A stretch of 64,000 nt of DNA from Candidatus Enterovibrio altilux (GCF_002381345.1 NZ_CP020660.1:1240001-1304000); one strand, 5' to 3'. Shown: positions 49,651-62,224, counted from the first letter of the stretch. A program made the numbers and translations. The notes: generated by a model from the sequence alone, not told the origin.

Positions 49651-50901
49651 CTAAGTGTAAGTAATTAGATTCAACGGGGTATTACATTCGTTAGTGCTAG
49701 CACGTTTGATTATCATCGCTATACCCATGCCACCACCGATACATAATGAAGCCACACCATACGTGCCTTCACGTTTTTCCAACTCGTGGATCAGAGAAAC
49801 TAAAATACGGTTACCTGATGCACCTAAAGGGTGGCCCAACGCAATTGCACCACCATTTACATTTGCTTTTTCTATGATGGTGTCTGGGCTGACATTGTGT
49901 GCGTCAGCCAACTGGTGGATAACCCCTAATGCTTGTGCTGCAAAGGCCTCATTGAGTTCAAACAGATCCACGTCGGCAATAAAAATTTTAGCTTTTTTCA
50001 AAGCTTCCGTTACTGCACCTACAGGACCTAAACCCATTATTTTTGGGTCGAGTCCAACCTGTGCATAGCTACAAATCTCAGCTAGTGGCTTTAATCCGAG
50101 ACGCTGAACCGCAGATTCAGATGCTACGATTATCGCACTTGCACCATCATTCAAACCCGAAGAATTACCTGCGGTCACTGTGCCTTCAAGGTTAAATGCA
50201 GGGCTGAGTTTGTTTAGGTTTTCTTGTGTAGTGTCTGATTTAGGGTACTCATCGGTATCAAAAAAAATAGTTTGGTGTCGTTGTTTTATTTCCACTGGTA
50301 CGATTTCGTCTTTGAATCGACCGTTTTCAACGGCAGCAACGGCCTTTTGTTGACTTTGTGTTGCATAGGAGTCTTGTTGTGCTCGGCTGAGACCAACCAG
50401 TTCTGCAACATTTTCTGCAGTCATGCCCATGTGATATTGATTATACACATCGGTCAAGCCATCGCTCACCAGAAGATCTTTAAGGCGGATTTCACCCATC
50501 TTTTGACCGCTGCGCAATGAACCTGACGTAGCAAATGGAATTTGAGACATGTTTTCGGCACCCGCAGCAACCACAATGTTAGCATCATCACAACGAATGT
50601 GAGCGACTGCATCCATGACAGCTTTCATTCCGCTGCCGCAAACCATGTTAATAGCATAGGCAGGAACTGTTAAAGGAATGCCTGCAAAAATAGCTGCTTG
50701 GCGGCCAATGCCCATGCCTTGACCGGCACTAATAACGTTGCCAAGAATGACTTCATTAATGGCATCAGGAGAGACATTACTCGCTTCCAGTGCACCTTTA
50801 ATAGCAATAGCTGCAAGTTGACCTACTGATGTGTCTTTTAATGAACCTATGAATGCGCCAATCGGAGTGCGTTTGGCCGCAACGATATACACTTTTTTCA
50901 T
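49651..50901 (-). CDS. phaA: Acetyl-CoA C-acetyltransferase (beta-ketothiolase)
   Basis: A 416-residue biosynthetic thiolase condensing two acetyl-CoA to acetoacetyl-CoA. Catalytic residues are present: Cys88 in NMVCGSGMKA, the His of GGAIALGHPLGASG and the C-terminal Cys in SLCIGGGMG. The C-terminus is about 20 residues longer than usual after AMIIKRA, an unconserved extension. It stands 15 bp after phaB and 10 bp before phaP, so the four genes form a tight operon providing and polymerising hydroxybutyryl-CoA. Confidence 0.95.
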   Translation of the reverse strand: MKKVYIVAAKRTPIGAFIGSLKDTSVGQLAAIAIKGALEASNVSPDAINEVILGNVISAGQGMGIGRQAAIFAGIPLTVPAYAINMVCGSGMKAVMDAVAHIRCDDANIVVAAGAENMSQIPFATSGSLRSGQKMGEIRLKDLLVSDGLTDVYNQYHMGMTAENVAELVGLSRAQQDSYATQSQQKAVAAVENGRFKDEIVPVEIKQRHQTIFFDTDEYPKSDTTQENLNKLSPAFNLEGTVTAGNSSGLNDGASAIIVASESAVQRLGLKPLAEICSYAQVGLDPKIMGLGPVGAVTEALKKAKIFIADVDLFELNEAFAAQALGVIHQLADAHNVSPDTIIEKANVNGGAIALGHPLGASGNRILVSLIHELEKREGTYGVASLCIGGGMGIAMIIKRASTNECNTPLNLITYT

Positions 50902-50916
50902 GTGTTTTGTGCCTTG

Positions 50917-51657
50917 TTAATGCATGTATAGGCCGCCATTGATCGACAGTGTTTCACCGGTAATATAAGCAGCTGCATCACTAGCAAGATAAGCAACAGC
51001 CTCTGCAATTTCTTCCGGGCGAGCCAGACGTCTCAGCGGAATCTCATTTTTAATTGAATCAAGCACTGCATCGCTCATGGTTTCTATCATTGGGGTTGCT
51101 GTATAGCCAGGGGCTACAACATTTGCTGTAACGCCAAATTTTGCACCTTCAAAAGCTAGTGCTTTGGTGAAACCAATCATTCCTGCTTTTGCAGCAGCAT
51201 AGTTAGTTTGACCAAACTGACCTTTCAAGCCGCTTACCGACGAAATATTGATAACACGACAGTTGCCTTTTTCACACATGGCAGCAAATAGGGGTTGGGT
51301 TACATTGAATAAGCTATTGAGATTGGTATCAATCACTGCATACCAGTTGTCGGCAACCATTTTTTTGAACTGTCCATCGCGAATGATACCCGCATTATTG
51401 ACAACTACATCGATTGTTCCTTCTTCCTCCAACAGTGCTGGCAAACGTATAGTACATTCTTGTGTGTTAGTAACATCTAACTCAAATAGGCGTACTTGAC
51501 TCGCATTGAATCCCTTTTCTTGGAACCAGTGCTCAGCACATTGCATGTTTCCGGTTAAGTAAGTAGCAATAACACGATAATTTTGGCTGACTAGCTTTTC
51601 CGTGATCGCTGAGCCGATGCCACCTTTTGCACCGGTGATGAATACGAGCTTTTTCAT
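50917..51657 (-). CDS. phaB: Acetoacetyl-CoA reductase
   Basis: A 246-residue short-chain dehydrogenase that reduces acetoacetyl-CoA with NADPH to (R)-3-hydroxybutyryl-CoA. The cofactor motif TGAKGGIGSAI, the NNAGI motif, the catalytic Ser (INISSVSGLKGQFGQ) and YxxxK (NYAAAKAGMIGF) are intact, as is the C-terminal SINGGLYMH. The start is the ATG at 51657 behind a GGAG site; the open frame extends to 51681 without conserved residues. First gene of the pha operon. Confidence 0.95.
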   Translation of the reverse strand: MKKLVFITGAKGGIGSAITEKLVSQNYRVIATYLTGNMQCAEHWFQEKGFNASQVRLFELDVTNTQECTIRLPALLEEEGTIDVVVNNAGIIRDGQFKKMVADNWYAVIDTNLNSLFNVTQPLFAAMCEKGNCRVINISSVSGLKGQFGQTNYAAAKAGMIGFTKALAFEGAKFGVTANVVAPGYTATPMIETMSDAVLDSIKNEIPLRRLARPEEIAEAVAYLASDAAAYITGETLSINGGLYMH

Positions 51658-52125
51658 TGATGACTCCATTCTTAACAACAAGTAAGAAAAACAAGCCTTA
51701 TTACTGCAATTGGTTACCCAAAAATATAAAAACTGATAGTATGAGATAGTTTTTAATTAATTTAAATTACAACTATAATTAGTTTATAACTACTATCAAC
51801 TAAGATATACAATTTATTGTATAAGGCAAAATTTAAGGGAGGATATTTATGAAAATAAGATCTAGCTCGAAAATAAATAAGTTAAAGTTAACAAGGTGTT
51901 AAGTCATGGTTATTTAATATGATATACTTTATGTATATTTTATAAAAATACGATTTTTCAGTTATGTAAAAAAACGGGCTTATCTAAAAATAAATCAGTA
52001 CGTTCACATGAATCAATAGATAATCGTATAAATTAAATATTATAATTATTAATTGAAGTTGAAGCTTTAATTTTAAGCTAATATAGTTAAATAAATTTAA
52101 ATTTTAAATATTGAAATCAGTAAGT
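51658..52125. other. AT-rich region upstream of phaB
   Basis: Very AT-rich non-coding sequence holding the presumed pha promoter on the minus strand. Apart from the 18-codon frame at 51849 nothing gene-like is seen. Similarity to the IS 5' end begins near 52126. Confidence 0.5.
51849..51902 (+). CDS. Tiny ORF with a strong ribosome binding site, unidentified
   Basis: ATG at 51849 opens MKIRSSSKINKLKLTRC and a stop. The sequence AAGGGAGG ends six bases before the ATG, the best Shine-Dalgarno match in this part of the window. It could be a small basic peptide, a leader, or the stub of a gene whose body was deleted. I cannot assign it. Confidence 0.3.
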   Translation: MKIRSSSKINKLKLTRC

Positions 52126-52811
52126 TATAATCTAAACAACTAAGATCATTTAAATACTTATGCTCATAAGCATTTTTCGCAATAAGGCTTTCATTTCCTA
52201 ACTAAAAGTCAGATAGCAAATCTCAACATGATTCATCATTAGGTAATCGTTTCTATTTTAAACATGCTGACCTTTGTCAGCTTATTTAATGCTTTTATTG
52301 TGGCGTAGGTTTCGCCAATTTAAATATTATAGTCTATAGAATTAATGGCTTCCCGTGTGCTTTGTTTGTTAAATCAGGGAACTAAATGATTAATCTACGC
52401 TCTAAACAACTAAGCTCACTTAAATATTCAGGCTTATGAACAAACGTCACCATAAAATAACTAACTGGAAGCAGTATAACTAAGTTTTGATTAATTGTGG
52501 CTCACTAATATTCTGGACTGATGAAGAAGTTATGCAATTATGGAATCAAATAAAGAAGGGTAATCATGGGAGACTTCGTTTATTTAGTAACTGAGCTATT
52601 ACGATGATTCTAATAGTTAAATAAATATTTTTAATGCTGTTAATAAGTCTGCAAGACTTAGTAACACTACTTTCAAACCTGTTCAACTGCTGTTGCCATT
52701 CTTTTCACTATTGATTCATTAACAAACGAGCCAAAGCAGTTTAACGTCACGTTCAAAATTAAAATTAGAGGAACTATCCAGCACTTAGTTATTGATTCTA
52801 CGTAGCGGAAG
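52126..52811. mobile_element. Mosaic IS5-family fragments incl. plus-oriented 5' half
   Basis: A scrap of plus 5' end (TCTAAACAACTAAGATCATT, 52126-52185) comes first. An inverted 3' end follows (GGCTTTCATTTCCTAAC, 52186-about 52330), then a short interior scrap. Last is a plus-oriented 5' half beginning TGCTTTGTTTGTTAAATC at 52358 and running to the first transposase catalytic region near 52805. Confidence 0.72.
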
Positions 52812-53821
52812 AGTCTTATTTTTTACTTTGAGTATAGATAAAAAAGTTTTAATACGATTCACGAAAAATAAATTTTTTGTTTTAGGTATACCTGGTTATA
52901 TCAGCTTATTTGACCTTTTTATGATGGCATTAGTTTTACTAATCTTAACATTACAAATTTTAAGTTCAATGTTCTCCCGAGGAATTTTTGGGCTTGAAAC
53001 GTTGTTGTCTTTGCTAGGGAATGTTTATGGTAACTATACCTTGTTTTTTAATGCTGATTTGAACTGTGTAACTTCTGGTAACTGACTGTTAAATCACGCG
53101 GATAATTTTTTTCAAAAAAGTTGCTTCTTTTCTTGGTGAAATGAATGGAGAAGCTCATTTAATGCGAACGGTTTCGTAATGCTGTTTGGTGTCGTAAGCA
53201 CCATCGGCTGATATTTCATTAATTTTTCAGCGGGTCTGTTTGAGCAAGTTAGGTAACATTTCGTCGTCAGTCACATTTGATGCACTTAGTTAAGCAGCAA
53301 TAGTCTCATGCATATTTATATCTACCGTCAAATGTAACTTGCGACATACTCGACATTGCCTATTAGTACCATGTTTTTTTATTTTTCATTCGCCTTCATC
53401 GTATACTTTGAGCCTCCGTAGAAGTCATGGAAAGTGCTGAATGGTTCCTTGATTCTTCGTTTTAAGCGTGGCATTAATTGTTTTGGATTGCTTACTAATG
53501 CATGAATAGTGAGACTATGACAACAGCAGTTGAGTAAATTTGAAAACAGAATTAATGAATCTTTTCAGATCTCTTAATGGCATTGAGAATACGCACTTAA
53601 CCATGAGGGCTATTGTAATGGCCAAGTTACTAAATAAATGAGATCTTCCATGATTACCCTGCTTAGTTTGATTTTATAGCTAAATGGCGTCTGTACCAAT
53701 CCAGAGCGTTAGTGAGTTATGATTGATTAAAGCTTTATTATACTGCTTTTAGTTAGTTGTTTTGTAGTGAAGCCTGTTCATAGCTATCATCATTTAGTTC
53801 CCTGATTTAGCAAACCGAGTC
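52812..53821 (-). mobile_element. IS5-family element, near full length, dead
   Basis: Minus copy of about 1010 bp with a worn 3' terminus (CTTATTTTTTACTTTGAG) and a 5' terminus TTAGCAAACCGAGTC ending 53821. It appears inserted into the plus-oriented copy on its left. No transposase frame of useful length survives. Confidence 0.78.
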
Positions 53822-53970
53822 GTTCACAATGGCAGTATGAGTGTCCACCATACCTAACCCCGTACTTTTGCACTGCACTTGTTTGTGGAGGGAACGGCAC
53901 TTAACATCAAGGGTGATCATAATCATCATTCCGCAAAAAGGGTATTACGTTAGATTCAATTTGATGAATC
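53822..53970 (-). pseudogene. IS1-family InsA N-terminal fragment
   Basis: Reading leftward: MMIMITLDVKCRSLHKQVQ, a frameshift, then KYGVRYGGHSYCHCERL. This matches the InsA zinc-finger pattern (VKCxxC...V.KxG.G..GH.RYxC) and is about 60% alike in DNA to the fragment at 37787-37915. It lies between a dead IS5-family copy and the 3' end of valS. Confidence 0.65.
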
Positions 53971-54049
53971 CATCATTGAACCAGCGTAATGGCTGTTAAG
54001 CAGAAAACTGCTTCAACAAATTAGACTGTTATTTTAGTGTTAAAAAGAA

Positions 54050-56923
54050 TTATAGAGTAGTCATAATTGTTTTATGCTCTTCCAGTTTTACTAGTGTCTC
54101 GTTGCAACTATTTAGTTTCGTTCGCTCTGATATAATAATTGTTTCAGGTGCTTTTATAATAAAAATTTGGTTATTTAATTTGCTTGCAATGCGACTGATT
54201 TCATTTTTTGTTTTTGTTATTTCTTTGTTTAGACGTGCAAGTTCTTTGTCTTTATCAATCAGACCTGCCATTGAGATCATTAGGGTTGATTTACCTACCA
54301 CCGCGGTTGCGCACGCTGGTGTTTCATCGCCTGCCGCCAGAACACGAATGGTTGCTAACTTTGCTAAAGACATCAATATCTGCTTATTTGCTTCTAAACG
54401 CTCAATGTCACTTTCGTCAGCTGTTTTTAGCATCACATTAAGCGCTTTACTTAGTGCGATGTTATATTCTGCACGTAGGTTACGGATAGAAGTGATAAAT
54501 GTTTTTACCCATACGATATCTTCTAGTGCATTTTTATCGAATTGTACTGCATCATATTGAGGCAGCGCTTGCAGCATGATACTTGTTTTTTCAAAAACAG
54601 TACTCTCAACATTATTGATTAGATACCACACGCTCTGCCAGATATATTCTGTAATGTACGGCAATATTGGGTGAGCAAGCCGTAGTGTCTTTTCAAGTAC
54701 CGTTACTAGCGTATAACGTGTACCACGTTGTTGTACTTCAGTGCCTTTCCATAGAATAGGCTTAGTTAGTTCCAAGTACCAGTCACAGAATTGATTCCAA
54801 ATGAATTCGTACAGAGTGTTTGCTGCCATATCGAGCCGGAAGTTATCGATATGCGTGTTGAAATCTTTCGCTGCCAGTTGGAATTGAGACTCAATCCATT
54901 TATCTGCCAGTACAAATTCCATTTTGCCACCTTGTGCGCCACAGTCTTTTTTTGCAGCATTCAGTAACACATAACGGCTTGCATTCCACAATTTATTACA
55001 GAAGTTACGGTAACCAGCAAGACGCTTCATATCCCAGTTGATGTCACGACCAGTGGAGGCCATTACAGCAAGAGTGAAACGTAGTGCATCAGTACCGTAA
55101 GGCTCGATTCCATTTTCGAAAGTCTTGCGAGTGTTTTTTTCGATCTTAGCTGCTAATTGAGGCTGCATCATGTTGCCACAATGCTTCTTTACTAAAAGTT
55201 CCAGATCAATACCATCGATAATATCAATAGGATCAAGGATGTTACCTTTAGATTTGGACATCTTATTGCCGTTTTGATCACGGATGAGTCCCGTAATATA
55301 AACGGTTTTAAACGGTACTTGTGATTTACCATTCTCGTCTTTACAGAAGTGCATGGTCATCATGATCATGCGAGCAACCCAGAAAAAGATGATATCAAAA
55401 CCAGTCACTAGTACATCAGAAGGATGGAAAGTTTTTAGATCAGAAGTTTGTTTAGGCCAGCCTTGTGTACCGAACGTCCACAGCGCAGATGAGAACCAAG
55501 TATCCAATACGTCGTCGTCTTGTCGAAGTAGAAGAACTGGTGCTAGATTGTTGTTTTCGCGCACTTCTTTTTCGCTACGGCCAACATAGATGTGGCCGTC
55601 CTTGTCGTACCATGCAGGGATACGATGTCCCCACCAAAGTTGTCGGGAAATACACCAGTCTTGAATACCACGCATCCAAGAAAAGTACATATTTTCGTAT
55701 TGTTTAGGTATAAATTGAATGTTGCCGTTCTCAACCGCTTCAATTGCTGGAACTGCTAGTTTTGCTGCACGCACGTACCATTGGTCAGTTAACATTGGTT
55801 CTATCACTACGCCACCACGGTCGCCGTAAGGTATGGTCAGATCATGATCTTTAACGTCTTTTAGCAAGCCTAGGTTGTCGAATTCAGCAACGATGGCTTT
55901 ACGTGCAGCGAAACGTTCCATGCCACGATAAGTTTCTGGTAGGTTAGTACTGTAAACGTCACTCTTTTCACCGTGAGTGTTCAATACTTCAGCGCTGTCA
56001 CGGATGTTAGCATTGAAAGTCAAAATGTTGATCATTGGAAGCTTGTGTCGTTTGCCGACTTCATAGTCATTGAAGTCGTGGGCTGGGGTGATTTTTACAC
56101 AACCTGTGCCTTTGTTCATGTCTGCATTCTGATCACCCACGATAGGAATACGACGATTAACAATTGGCAGTATGATTTCTTTACCAATTAGATCCATGTA
56201 GCGTGGATCTTCAGGGTTTACCGCAACGCCAGTGTCGCCCAACATTGTTTCTGGACGGGTAGTCGCAACAGTAATGTAGTTTTTGCCATCAGCGGTCTTT
56301 ATGTCGTCAGCCAGTGGATAGTGGAGATACCATATGTGACCTTTTACTTCTTTGTTTTCTACTTCGAGGTCAGAAATTGCGGTGTGTAATTTTGGGTCCC
56401 AGTTCACTAAGCGCTTACCACGGTAAATCAAATCTTCTTGAAAAAGACGAATGAACACTTCTTGAACGGCGTTAGACAGGCCATTATCCATGGTAAATCG
56501 CTCGCGATCCCAGTCGACAGATGCGCCTAAACGGCGTAGCTGTTTAGTGATGGTACCACCAGACTCCGCTTTCCATTCCCAAATTTTATTGACGAAAGCA
56601 TCACGTCCATAATCGTGTTTAATTTTACCCTCTTCTGAGGCAATTTTACGTTCAACAATCATTTGTGTCGCGATGCCCGCATGATCGGTACCTACTTGCC
56701 ATAAGGTATTTTTACCTTTCATGCGTTCGCAACGGATCAAGATATCCATGATGGTATATTGAAATGCATGGCCCATATGAAGACTGCCAGTAATGTTCGG
56801 TGGTGGAATCATGATGCTGTAAGCATCTTTTGATGTATCACCATGAGGCTTAAAGTAACCAGCTTCTTCCCAGCGTTGGTACAGCGCTTTTTCAATTGAT
56901 GTTGGATTGTATGTCTTTTCCAT
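54050..56923 (-). CDS. valS: Valyl-tRNA synthetase
   Basis: A 957-residue class Ia synthetase. The HIGH motif lies in [15 protein letters not shown] and KMSKS in [10 protein letters not shown]. The CP1 editing domain is seen as [19 protein letters not shown], the anticodon-binding domain lies in the last third, and a C-terminal coiled coil ([19 protein letters not shown]-like) ends the protein. Complete and in frame throughout. In relatives it follows pepA and holC. Here its upstream 298 bp show no holC or other gene, so it has been relocated and carries its own promoter or an IS-derived one. Confidence 0.96.
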   Translation of the reverse strand: MEKTYNPTSIEKALYQRWEEAGYFKPHGDTSKDAYSIMIPPPNITGSLHMGHAFQYTIMDILIRCERMKGKNTLWQVGTDHAGIATQMIVERKIASEEGKIKHDYGRDAFVNKIWEWKAESGGTITKQLRRLGASVDWDRERFTMDNGLSNAVQEVFIRLFQEDLIYRGKRLVNWDPKLHTAISDLEVENKEVKGHIWYLHYPLADDIKTADGKNYITVATTRPETMLGDTGVAVNPEDPRYMDLIGKEIILPIVNRRIPIVGDQNADMNKGTGCVKITPAHDFNDYEVGKRHKLPMINILTFNANIRDSAEVLNTHGEKSDVYSTNLPETYRGMERFAARKAIVAEFDNLGLLKDVKDHDLTIPYGDRGGVVIEPMLTDQWYVRAAKLAVPAIEAVENGNIQFIPKQYENMYFSWMRGIQDWCISRQLWWGHRIPAWYDKDGHIYVGRSEKEVRENNNLAPVLLLRQDDDVLDTWFSSALWTFGTQGWPKQTSDLKTFHPSDVLVTGFDIIFFWVARMIMMTMHFCKDENGKSQVPFKTVYITGLIRDQNGNKMSKSKGNILDPIDIIDGIDLELLVKKHCGNMMQPQLAAKIEKNTRKTFENGIEPYGTDALRFTLAVMASTGRDINWDMKRLAGYRNFCNKLWNASRYVLLNAAKKDCGAQGGKMEFVLADKWIESQFQLAAKDFNTHIDNFRLDMAANTLYEFIWNQFCDWYLELTKPILWKGTEVQQRGTRYTLVTVLEKTLRLAHPILPYITEYIWQSVWYLINNVESTVFEKTSIMLQALPQYDAVQFDKNALEDIVWVKTFITSIRNLRAEYNIALSKALNVMLKTADESDIERLEANKQILMSLAKLATIRVLAAGDETPACATAVVGKSTLMISMAGLIDKDKELARLNKEITKTKNEISRIASKLNNQIFIIKAPETIIISERTKLNSCNETLVKLEEHKTIMTTL

Positions 56924-57221
56924 AGCACTCTTGATCGTTTAGTGTGATGAACCTGTTGTACTGAACGTTGTAATACTATTAACTGCTTACTCCCACAAGC
57001 CTATTGCACCGTTGTGTGAGCAAACTGGTTTAGTTGTGGGTGCGTTGGCACGTGAATGACTTTAGGTGTTTGATATCGCATGTGTAGTGGAAGTGTACAT
57101 TTTGCACCCTACTATTCTACATACTTTGTAGCGCTCTCGTGTCTATTGCATCAAAATTTCTTCGCAAGGCATGCAGTATACCACTGATATAAAGTAAGGC
57201 ACAAAAAAGGTTTTTGCTTCA

Positions 57222-58235
57222 GGCTTTATTTTCTAATGTGAGTGCAGATAGCAAATCTCAATATGATTCATTATTAGGTAATCGCTTGAGTTTTAGGCAT
57301 ATCAACTTATTTAACGACTTTATTATGGCGTAGACTTCACTAACCTAAGCATTGTGCTCCCTTAAGCTAAATTTCTCTCTGTAGTTTTTTGACTTGAAAC
57401 ATTACCGATTTTGATAAAAACGTGTGTGGTAACCATACTTCCTTTTTCAATGTTTATTTAAACCGTATAACTTCTGGTAGCTAACCGCTAATTCTACGGA
57501 TGACTTCGTTCCCCAAAAATTACTCCGTTTCTTGGTGAGACGATTGAAACTGCTCTGTTATCGTAACATTGTCTGATATCGTAGACTTTATCGTCTGACA
57601 CTGCATTGATTATTCGGTGGGTTTGTCTGAGTAAGCTAGGTAGCACTTTACTCTCAGTCACATTTAATTTATTTAACTCACAACAATGATTTCATGAATA
57701 TTGATATCTACCACTAAATGTAACTTGCGTCAGGCTCGCTGTTTCTCATTAATATCACGCTTTTTTACTTTTGATTAGTCGTCACCGTAAAATTTTAATC
57801 CTGTAAAATCAATGATTAAGTGCTAAATAATTTCTTTAATCTTCGTTTTAAACGAGACGTTAACTGTATTGGTTCGCTTGTTAATGCATGAATAGTGAAA
57901 GAATGACAATGGCAGTTGAGTAAGTTTAAAAAATAGAATGAATGCATTTTTACAGATATCTCAAGGGCATAGAAAATATGCTTTTAATCATGAGAACCAT
58001 TGTCATAGTTAAGCTGCTAAATAAAAGAGGTCTCCCATGATTACCTTGATTAGTTTAATTTCATAGCTGAATGGCTTTTTCATTACTCCAAAATGTTAGT
58101 GAGCCACTATTGATTATACTGTTTTCCATTAATTATTTTATAGTGAAGCTTGTTTACAGACTTGAATATTTAAGTGAGTTTAGCTGTTGAGAATATAGAT
58201 TGATAATGTAGTTCTTGGATTTAGGAAGCAAAGCC
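57222..58235 (-). mobile_element. IS5-family element, full length, dead
   Basis: Minus copy of about 1014 bp from GGCTTTATTTTCTAATGTG (57222) to TTAGGAAGCAAAGCC (58235), both ends well kept. The transposase is riddled with stops. It is followed directly by two further minus fragments. The 298 bp between the valS start and 57222 hold no recognisable gene. Confidence 0.82.
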
Positions 58236-58817
58236 ACGTTTATGGTAACGATGCTTTATTTTTTAATGCTAATTTGAATCATATCATTGCTGGTCACTGA
58301 CCGTTAATTTACACGGATAACCTTGTTCTCAAAAAATTGCTCTTGTTCTTGGTGGGATGAGTAGAACAGCTCGTGTATTACAAACGATTTTATCACATGG
58401 CCTAGTGTTGTAAGCCCTATTGTCTGATATTCCATGATTTTTCAACGGATCTGTTTGCGCAAGTTAAGCAAAAATTAACCGCCAGTTACATTTAAAAAAC
58501 TGAACTCAGCGACAATGATTTTACGTGTATTTACATCTATTACTAAATGTAACTTGCGCTAAATGAGACGTTTATTACTCATATTATACTTTATTACTTG
58601 CTATTAGCTATCATCGCAAACTTTTAACCCAGTAGAACTAATGACCATGTGTTGAACAGTTCCTTTGATCTTTGTCATGAACACGAGCTTCACCATCTCG
58701 GATTACTTGCTAATGAATGAATCGTGAATACATGATAATGACAGTTGAGTAAGTTGGGAAGCAGAATGAGTGAATTTCTGCAGACCCTCCATGGCATAGA
58801 AAATACGCGTTTAATTA
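58236..58817 (-). mobile_element. IS5-family interior fragment, no ends
   Basis: Minus-oriented interior starting ACGTTTATGGTAACGATGC and covering roughly the middle 60% of the element, to AATACGCGTTTAAT. It has neither terminal repeat and cannot move by itself. Confidence 0.75.
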
Positions 58818-59486
58818 GGCCTTGTTTCCTAATGTGAGTTCAAATAGTAAATCTTAACACGATTCACTATTTGGCAATCGCTTTAGTTTTAGGTATACTC
58901 AACTCGGCCAGATTATTTTACGCTTATTTGAACTGTATAATTTTTGATAATTGACTGCTAAATGTAATTTATGCCAAACTTTTCATTGCCCATCAGTGCT
59001 ATGTTTTTTTACTTTTCATTCGCTGTTACTGTCGATTTTTAGTTCTGTAGAATCAATGGTTAAGTACAGGATGATTTTTTTAGTCTTCGTTTTGAACGTG
59101 ATGTTTACTATTTTAGCTCTCTTGCTGATGCATGAATAGTGAGGGCATGAAAAGGACAGTCTAGCAAGGTTGCAAATAGAATTAATGAATCCTTGCAGAG
59201 CTTTCAATGGCATTGAAAAAATGCATTTAACCATGAGGACCATCATAATGGCTAAGTTATTAGATAAACAAAATTTTTCATAATTACCCAGCTTAGTTTA
59301 ATTTCATAGCTAAATGGCTTTTCCATTAATCCACATGTAAATAAATCACTATTGATTAAAATTTGGTCACACTACTTCCAGTTTAATTTTTTTAGCTAGC
59401 ATATTCATCAACCTGAATATGTAAGTAAATTTAGGTATTTAGAGCGTAGATCAATAATTAAGTTCCTTGACTTAGGAGACACAGCT
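58818..59486 (-). mobile_element. IS5-family copy with internal deletions
   Basis: Minus copy with both termini (GGCCTTGTTTCCTAA at 58818; TTAGGAGACACAGC near 59485) but only about 670 bp long, having lost parts of the transposase. The third minus element in a row in the 2.3 kb between valS and mreB. Confidence 0.77.
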
Positions 59487-59511
59487 AGTTAAAGGTGAAA
59501 AAAATATTACT

Positions 59512-59541
59512 TTGACAGGGTAATGAAAAAAGACTTATGTC
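59512..59541 (+). promoter_or_regulatory. Candidate sigma-70 promoter of mreB
   Basis: TTGACA (59512-59517) is separated by 18 bases from TATGTC (59536-59541), about 100 bp upstream of the mreB ATG. It lies just outside the IS terminus, so the mre operon appears to have kept its own promoter. Confidence 0.5.
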
Positions 59542-59631
59542 ATACAGGCTTGGAAATCATCACCTTGTCGTGAATCGTTAGCGTTGGTACATTTAATGGA
59601 ATTTAAAAAATTTTAACGCTCGTAGGATTAA

Positions 59632-60684
<1,053 letters not shown>

Positions 60685-60717
60685 GCGTCTTCCTTCTCTA
60701 AAGCAGGTTGTAACTGA

Positions 60718-61608
60718 ATGAAACCAATATTTGGCCGTGGACCATCTTTACAATTACGCCTATTCTTCGCTTTACTAATATCAGTCAGTCTTATACTGGC
60801 TGATAGTCGTCTTAACGCCTTTGCTAATCTCCGCCATTTACTCAATTCTGTTGTTGCACCACTGCAATATATGTCAAATTTTCCGCGGAATATTCTGGAT
60901 AATTTGTCCAGCCAGTTGACCTCTCATCAACAGCTTCTGTTAAATAATTTGAAGTTGAAAGAAGAAGTTTTGATGCTTAAAAGCGAACAGCTATTATTAA
61001 CACACATTAAACAGGAAAACCAACGCCTTAGAAGGTTATTAGGTTCTTCGTTTGTGCGTGGTGAACGTAAAGTAGTTGCGAAAGTGATGTCAGTTGATTC
61101 TGACCCTTATAAACAGCAGGTTATGATAGATAAAGGACGAACACATGGTGTGTATGAAGGACAGCCCGTAATTAATGAACATGGTATCGTAGGACAGATT
61201 TCTTATGTTGGCTCGCATAATAGTCGTGTATTATTAATCACCGATCCGACACATGGCATTCCTGTTAAGGTCGTGCGTAATGATGTTCGAGTTATCGCAG
61301 GAGGTCGTGGTCAAAATGATAATATTCAGCTCGAAAATATTCCTAGTAGTGCTGATATCGAACCGGGTGACATGTTGGTCACATCTGGTTTAGGTGGCGT
61401 TTTTCCTGAAGGTTATCCGGTGGCTCAAGTCTCAGCATTTTCATTTGATAACCGTCGACCTTTTGCGCAAGTGGATGCAAAACCAGAAGTACAGTTTGAT
61501 CGTTTGCGTTACTTACTCTTGGTGTGGTCTACCAACGTAGACAGAGCGAGAGCAGTTGTTGATGTCGATTTAAATGCAGCTGGTGATGTGCAAGGAACGC
61601 CAAAGTAG
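60718..61608 (+). CDS. mreC: Rod shape-determining protein MreC
   Basis: A 296-residue bitopic protein: one N-terminal membrane span (about residues 14-28), a coiled coil (residues ~65-110, LLLNNLKLKEEVLMLKSEQL) and a periplasmic double beta-barrel domain (VMIDKGRTHGVYEGQPVINE, then GIVGQISYVG and TSGLGGVFPEGYPVA). It links MreB filaments to PBP2 and RodA. Intact, in the standard order between mreB and mreD. Confidence 0.95.
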   Translation: MKPIFGRGPSLQLRLFFALLISVSLILADSRLNAFANLRHLLNSVVAPLQYMSNFPRNILDNLSSQLTSHQQLLLNNLKLKEEVLMLKSEQLLLTHIKQENQRLRRLLGSSFVRGERKVVAKVMSVDSDPYKQQVMIDKGRTHGVYEGQPVINEHGIVGQISYVGSHNSRVLLITDPTHGIPVKVVRNDVRVIAGGRGQNDNIQLENIPSSADIEPGDMLVTSGLGGVFPEGYPVAQVSAFSFDNRRPFAQVDAKPEVQFDRLRYLLLVWSTNVDRARAVVDVDLNAAGDVQGTPK

Positions 61609-61663
61609 CAGCTATAACTTGATGAATATTTTAATGTCACACAAGAACAATAAAAGATAACTA

Positions 61664-62152
61664 ATGACTAATTTTACATTACGAAATCATGTGCTTATTT
61701 GGTTGTCATTTATTGTTGCGCTTATGTTACAAGCAGCACCATGGCCGGGTGAGCTAGCGTCATTTCGTCCCTCTTGGGTGTTGCTAGTCGCTTTTTATTG
61801 GGTGTTGGCGGTACCACACCGTATCAATATAGGTACTGCTATTGTTTTAGGCTTATTATGGGACTTGATGATTGGCTCTACGTTAGGTGTCCGAGGGTTA
61901 ATGATGTCCGTACTGATTTATATTGTTGCATTGAACTGCCAATTGCTAATAAATATGTCCTTATGGCAGCAGGCGGCTTTGTTATCTCTGTTAATGCTTG
62001 TAGGAAAAGTGCTAGAGTTTTGGGCGGAGTACTTGGTGTCTGATGTAAAATTTGATCCAAATTTATTGTGGTCTGGTGTGCTTAATTTTTTATTGTGGCC
62101 TTGGCTATTCTTTTTGCTACGTCGTGTTCGTCGTAAGTTTTCAATTAAGTAA
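61664..62152 (+). CDS. mreD: Rod shape-determining protein MreD
   Basis: A 162-residue membrane protein with about five hydrophobic spans and the family features WPGELASFRPSWVLLVAFYW, LGLLWDLMIGSTLGVRGLMM and a basic C-terminus (LRRVRRKFSIK). It completes the mreBCD elongasome module. The gene is intact, but maf, which should follow, is broken 20 codons after its start. Confidence 0.93.
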   Translation: MTNFTLRNHVLIWLSFIVALMLQAAPWPGELASFRPSWVLLVAFYWVLAVPHRINIGTAIVLGLLWDLMIGSTLGVRGLMMSVLIYIVALNCQLLINMSLWQQAALLSLLMLVGKVLEFWAEYLVSDVKFDPNLLWSGVLNFLLWPWLFFLLRRVRRKFSIK

Positions 62153-62164
62153 TTTGGAGAGGTT

Positions 62165-62224
62165 ATGGTGATGCTTCAATTATATCTTGCGTCTGTTTCA
62201 CTCCGAAGAAAAGAGCTTCTTTAA
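62165..62224 (+). pseudogene. maf: maf (YhdE-type nucleotide pyrophosphatase) remnant, 5' end only
   Basis: The frame from 62165 reads MVMLQLYLASVSLRRKELL then a stop. It matches the Maf N-terminus (LYLASxSPRRKELL) that normally follows mreD, with the first Pro of the SPRR motif changed to Leu. About 30 bp later the IS starts. No convincing Maf sequence appears between the IS and rng. Confidence 0.8.

Noticed and set aside
52792-53085. 97-codon hydrophobic plus-strand frame
   Set aside because: It reads the non-coding strand of a minus-oriented dead IS.
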